Assembly: GCF_014202225.1 (NCBI RefSeq)
Contig: NZ_JACHGE010000002.1
Span: 428,636 to 492,635 of the forward strand
Source of the DNA: Algibacter amylolyticus
GTDB taxonomy: Bacteria; Bacteroidota; Bacteroidia; Flavobacteriales; Flavobacteriaceae
DNA length: 64,000 bases
Direction of reading: 5' to 3'
Numbering within the stretch: the first letter of the stretch is position 1; the number at the start of each line of letters is the position of its first letter. Made by a program: the position numbers and the translations under genes. Positions 61,701 through 64,000 of the stretch are shown one piece after another. The notes below the pieces were generated by a model. It saw only the letters and a program-made list of their open reading frames with translations, ran no database searches and was not told where the DNA came from.

Positions 61701-64000
61701 AATCTCCAGAAAAATTTGGAAGCTGAATATTTTCAATATATTCAAAATTTTCGTCTACCGCAATAACCTTATTTATTATGGAAGACACAAAAGGTTTTGT
61801 ACTACCAATATTAGGTGTTTTAGATAAATAATAATCGATTTTACTTTTTGTTGGATAATCAATATTTCCTTGATTTTTTATAAAGCTAGTTACATCTATT
61901 TTCGTTCCTGCTTCTACACTTATGTTCGTTGATATTTCTGAAATAGAAGCATCGGGTTTATTTTGATTTGAAATTAGTATCCAGCCAAATCCAGAACTAT
62001 AGCCCGCGGCATCCACTTGAATTCTGGCGGTTTCATCGCCATCTTGATTTGGATCTATAATTGTATTGAAGGTAACCTCAACCTCTTTTTGGTTGGCAGG
62101 AATTGTAACTGTATCTGGCAGCTCGATAATGTTTCCTAAATCGCTAGATAGGTTTACAATTACTGTGTTTTGAAGAATGTTTGGGTCTTCAGTGTTTCTT
62201 GAAATAACAAGCGTGTTATTATCTGCACCTGCTTTAATTGTTGACGGCGTTATTTTTATATTTAATGCTAGCCCATCATTATCTAAAATTGTAATATTTC
62301 CATTTACAGAGGCGCTTGGTTCTGTATCATCAACACATGAGCAACTATCAAACTTAATTTTTGAAGTTATGATAACTGTGCGCTCACCTTCAACCTCGGA
62401 ATTATTTACAGCTCCAATATTGAATATTTTCTCAGATTCTCCTATTTGAAATGTAATTTCGGAGGGTAATATTAATTGATTAGCGGTATTTGCGCTAATT
62501 TTTACTGTAACAGGTTTATCTAATTGATCTGTTCTTTTTAAGGTTGCATAAGAAGCTTTGATGCCATCGCCTTCAGAAATTTGAGCAGGGTTTATGCTGA
62601 TAGTGAAATCGGGAAGGTTTATAGCTCCTAATTTAATTTCCTTAACAGCAGTAGTATAACCATCTGCCTTTGCAATAATATTAGCTGTTTCTGCTTTTTC
62701 TATGATTTGAGAATCTAATATTGTGCCATTAAAGGTTATTGTTGTAGAATTGGCTAATAATGTAACTTGGCTAGGTAATTGTAATCTTTGTGGCAAATCT
62801 GTAGACAGTGTAATAGTTCTATCTTCATCTACAGAAAAATTAGCATTTAAAGTAAAGGGTATGTTACTGCCTATTGCAGATTCAAATACCTCTGGATATT
62901 CTAAGCTAAGTACAACATCTTCATCATCTAGCAATGTTAAACTAACACTTTCATCGCTATAAGCAGCGCTTTGGGCGATAATATTAACGGTTCTGTCGCC
63001 TTCGTAAGTTTCATTATCAATCGTGTTTACATAAAGAAATTTTGATGATTCATTTTCACCAATTGTAACCGTACTAGGCAAATTGAAAGCACCTACAGCA
63101 TCAGAAGAAACTGTAAAATCTTCGGCTATACTTGTATCACCACTTCTTACAAGTTTAAGTCTTAATACATCATCTGAGTTTTCAAAAACTTCATTTTTAG
63201 ATAGTGTAAAAATTAATCTTTTTAATAAATTTTGGGTGTCATTTGAAATGGCTGTATTATTTTCTTTAGTATTTGCAGGTTCTCTAACTTCGGCATTTGT
63301 AATTAGAGTAATTTCAATTTTTACTTCGCCATCAAAACCAATAATTCTAGGGATAATAACGTCTATATCTCGTGTTATAGTTTCATTCTCTGTAAGCGGA
63401 TTGGAATAATTTGCATTTCCGATAATATATTTTTTTCCATTGGTTTGAGATACTATTGCTATTTGTTCTCTCCAACCTCCAATTGCAGCAGATAAGCCAA
63501 TGTTTTCAACTTCCCAACTAATGCTGTATGGCGCATTAGGTAAAATATCATTTTGCAGTACGGATATTGCTCCAACTTGTAAATCTGGATTTTCACCTTC
63601 AATAATGGTTAATTCTCCGTTTTGGTGGTTGCTTCCTATATCGACTCCTGCACTAGAACTTACTATGGTTTCTGTGAATGTCATATCATATGTGTCACCA
63701 GTATTATAGGTTAATGGTATTTCTATAGGAATTTCAATAAGGCTACCTGTTTGTCCTGTAAAATTAGCATTGCTTCCAGAGAAACATAAAAACAAATATT
63801 CGCCATTACCCATCCTTTTTGGGTAAATAAGGTGGTCTGTATTTCTACCAGTAAAACTTACCTCTTTTTCTTTAACTATTAAGTTGTTTGGGACTTTTAT
63901 TTTAAATTGAAAACCCGAAATACTTTCAGTGTTATTTAGTGCAATTACTATTTTTGTATCATCTCCAGAAGCAGCCTCCAAGTCTTCTATAATTAGGCTG
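55732..64000 (-). CDS. Giant T9SS-secreted multidomain surface protein, N-terminus outside window
   Basis: The frame is open from the right edge to a stop at 55732-55734, giving about 2755 codons in view. A TTG at 63979-63981 is not a credible start because the frame continues past it in sense codons. Reading from the N-terminal side, a cohesin-like beta domain (GFQFKIKVPNNLIV) comes first. CARDB-like domains, several Calx-beta-like repeats (about 61900-63200) and carboxypeptidase-regulatory-like inserts follow. A glycine-rich stretch with 12 cysteines lies at about 59600-60030, then a helical segment (about 59050-59580), then repeated Ig-like domains of the (V/I)(D/E)F(N/D)(K/R/E)(E/P)I type (about 56400-57800). 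The C-terminal T9SS sorting domain (APIPNNGKF to FKFIIN) is complete. It is probably an adhesin or large surface structure, unrelated by sequence to the glycan locus. No enzyme motif is visible. Confidence 0.85.
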   Translation of the reverse strand, partial: SLIIEDLEAASGDDTKIVIALNNTESISGFQFKIKVPNNLIVKEKEVSFTGRNTDHLIYPKRMGNGEYLFLCFSGSNANFTGQTGSLIEIPIEIPLTYNTGDTYDMTFTETIVSSSAGVDIGSNHQNGELTIIEGENPDLQVGAISVLQNDILPNAPYSISWEVENIGLSAAIGGWREQIAIVSQTNGKKYIIGNANYSNPLTENETITRDIDVIIPRIIGFDGEVKIEITLITNAEVREPANTKENNTAISNDTQNLLKRLIFTLSKNEVFENSDDVLRLKLVRSGDTSIAEDFTVSSDAVGAFNLPSTVTIGENESSKFLYVNTIDNETYEGDRTVNIIAQSAAYSDESVSLTLLDDEDVVLSLEYPEVFESAIGSNIPFTLNANFSVDEDRTITLSTDLPQRLQLPSQVTLLANSTTITFNGTILDSQIIEKAETANIIAKADGYTTAVKEIKLGAINLPDFTISINPAQISEGDGIKASYATLKRTDQLDKPVTVKISANTANQLILPSEITFQIGESEKIFNIGAVNNSEVEGERTVIITSKIKFDSCSCVDDTEPSASVNGNITILDNDGLALNIKITPSTIKAGADNNTLVISRNTEDPNILQNTVIVNLSSDLGNIIELPDTVTIPANQKEVEVTFNTIIDPNQDGDETARIQVDAAGYSSGFGWILISNQNKPDASISEISTNISVEAGTKIDVTSFIKNQGNIDYPTKSKIDYYLSKTPNIGSTKPFVSSIINKVIAVDENFEYIENIQLPNFSGDYYLTVKVNADYSINELDYENNENQIQIKLLPSYSVDLTLDKEVYETNEIVEVTGVAKNASDENVPNADIALKIKNADFVKDYTVKTDANGTFVFEYVPFENENGSYTVAASFPGEDVIPQESFELLGLDMINKPQYIKWETVVNEPLGKEFILKNKTNTKLTGVSIQLPADAEFSIEQTPMDIEPGETINFPYTLVSTVASLELKYTEFKIVIQSNEGATYTEQGYYYSKDQEAKLLATPISINTTMVKDQARLYEVAIKNVGAIDAENVEILLPELGWLRLNSQKVIERIKPNEEVKIILEFKPTVKEQVNVPINGNFVVKQQKGKSISIPFRLETVSESTGNLIVDATDEYTYNTASAPHLKDAKVIVKHPFTGVVIAEGLTNELGLFEVPNINEGWYVVNISAEKHNPYQNNILVDPGKDTKVTAFLPYQAVTYSWDVERIEILDEYDITLQVDFETNVPLPVVVMEIDNPKLDLNPGESRMTYITVTNHGLIAARKVSINTGEADGYSIQPLITSLDELNAKSAVTIPVLVKNTSDGGKTAGSNKSEAAQAGGGSCNVPVTLRAVYICDTEKELFSYTAYVNTCASTGGAGPIITGGCSGCGPGGVGGGSGSGYGYSPGSGTSTLTSFPDFCDPCTKSITSTVLSCNPYTSALSCAFGLLTSTSLTDLGLGAAGCVSSPFGCIWSIITLKDCFPSGGGSSGSSKTQYSKSALDEIGGNFDYIFEDFEKITEAETAHLNMLSEYFQNPDLEGDNDNLSLFLSITGNAMDSETVLTPEDVITLKNAMAETTVTTAYIDSFVTRWNTTIEAWDLDILSPNTSYPDIIDKVQIEEYKKIKTDLLTHAFTRGFVSVADMYNSDIESIEEFVEEKSKDAASVCASVTIEFPQRLTMTREAFEGTLKINNSSAKAITEINLELVVKDEFGENKSHLFQINKEAFLNGEGIVDSDSNGQGLVTFIPTKEAAPQVVKSYAFGGILSYFDPEVGETVSIALNPVTLEVNPSPDLILHYFMQRDILGDDALTKDIVEPSIPAELSLMITNDGYGLATNVNVESMQPEIVENEKGLLIDFNMIGSNFNNEPTQLGLLNVDFGDIQPKTSAVGQWFFTSSLIGHFVEFDVKVNHKSSFGNANLSLIKGAFIHELVRSVKSYGTDSDDISDFLVNDVSDVYDTPDMIYLSDGTSEDVSEVDAIEITEAVTPATLTSKIRINPSTTGWNYGNILNPAAKNYTLARVVRDSDSFEIPLQNFWQTHVTLKDGLNPKYENKLHVLDKISNIETYTLYFTPIDGDIPQVIAFIDPPEEYNTTSVDFITVEFNKEIDFNTFTFEDVEVIHQGASVPTDNVLIGKIDATTFSINIEALTAQSGFYELTVNTIGIKDLAGNDGRNGKKLDWLQFVNELGILKFESDQLKKNPLNSIDIIFNKPIRTEEFTEDKITINDTPVSGLTILKVDDYNYTISGINPLNEDNGDYTIAIDVTNIKATDGVSGLAVQTFNWMVDTNLPEVIEIQTASQGATNTQNITQLEIELNRAIISELEPSAFQFTKNGQDLDIPIIIQKTDDLHYTIYGLGSFTADNGTYRVIIDQSTFIDENDNFGEGIAETSWTVRLDALNAFANLKLTPDRGISSTDNITSGSDVQLIYETLIDNITVEVYELLGTSEVLINKQLTETSGEYGVPVSDYVGAKRFKVVAYDDLGNRSNAEVLSAYIDFTDIITDIQPVDDVSNDCSDFNYVDVTFSDEINESSFTIDAITLKSSGVEIPKNDVTIRKITDKAFVIENIQNDNDGSITLEIDKTKITKQISGLNGFITETKELGSSATYAVTIIGEENPNIDGLYEYTADANMNKYDWIIINGEIVSKEGNKVTVKWNKLNLQSLILRYKTPLNCDLTASKEVIVKNESLDVEDNQNDERKSFIAPIPNNGKFTVHTSMIIDNCTLDIYDSTGKQIYQEKNVDLSSKMKDIDINLNAGMYILILHNSEEKLNFKFIIN

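Noticed and set aside
63979-63981. TTG as start of the giant minus-strand gene
   Set aside because: The frame stays open with sense codons to the window edge and no signal peptide follows the TTG. The gene clearly begins outside.
62600-64000. Cohesin-like domain as a sign of a cellulosome
   Set aside because: A single cohesin-like fold with CARDB and Calx-beta-like repeats is common in Bacteroidota surface proteins, and no dockerins are seen in the nearby enzymes.

Overview
The window is AT-rich, densely packed bacterial DNA and looks like a chromosome segment of a marine or algae-associated member of the Flavobacteriaceae (Bacteroidota). The evidence is a SusC/SusD pair, a hybrid two-component sensor (HTCS), several type IX secretion (T9SS) C-terminal sorting domains, many lipoprotein signal peptides, A-rich leaders in place of Shine-Dalgarno sites, and long polycistronic runs. 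I saw no rRNA, tRNA, CRISPR array, transposase or integrase.

Region 1 (1-4992, minus strand) is a probable extracytosolic electron-transfer module. It holds an ankyrin-repeat protein with a signal peptide, a DUF2271 protein with a motif typical of covalent FMN attachment, a PepSY membrane protein fused to flavodoxin and ferredoxin-reductase domains, and two small conserved proteins, one cut by the window edge. Region 2 (5528-16258, plus strand) encodes a membrane protein with two haem-c motifs and planctomycete-type domains, a Tat-exported DUF1552 protein, a FucP-like sugar transporter broken by an in-frame stop codon, an arylsulfatase, a lipoprotein with two DUF1080 (3-keto-glycoside hydrolase type) domains and a Tat-exported Gfo/Idh/MocA oxidoreductase. 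Together these could carry out oxidative, 3-keto-based glycan cleavage in the periplasm. Region 3 (16531-18572) is a mannonate dehydrogenase/dehydratase pair for uronate catabolism.

Region 4 (18653-55502) is a polysaccharide utilization locus. A minus-strand HTCS is followed by susC, susD and genes for GH115, GH2, GH43, GH30, GH105, a double-GH43 protein, an unclassified T9SS-secreted candidate hydrolase, GH154 (DUF2264), a T9SS-secreted carbohydrate-binding protein and a giant T9SS-secreted GH128-like enzyme. The araB-araD-araA genes and an exported galM close the run. This set fits a glucuronic-acid-decorated type II arabinogalactan: GH30, GH2 and GH43 attack galactan and arabinose, GH115, GH154 and GH105 handle uronic acids, araBAD consumes the released arabinose, and the upstream uxuA pair consumes glucuronate. 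A 28-bp element occurs both before susC and before the carbohydrate-binding gene, and may be the HTCS operator.

Region 5 (55732-64000, minus strand) is the 3' part of a giant T9SS surface protein that runs off the right edge of the window. It converges on galM across two hairpin terminators.
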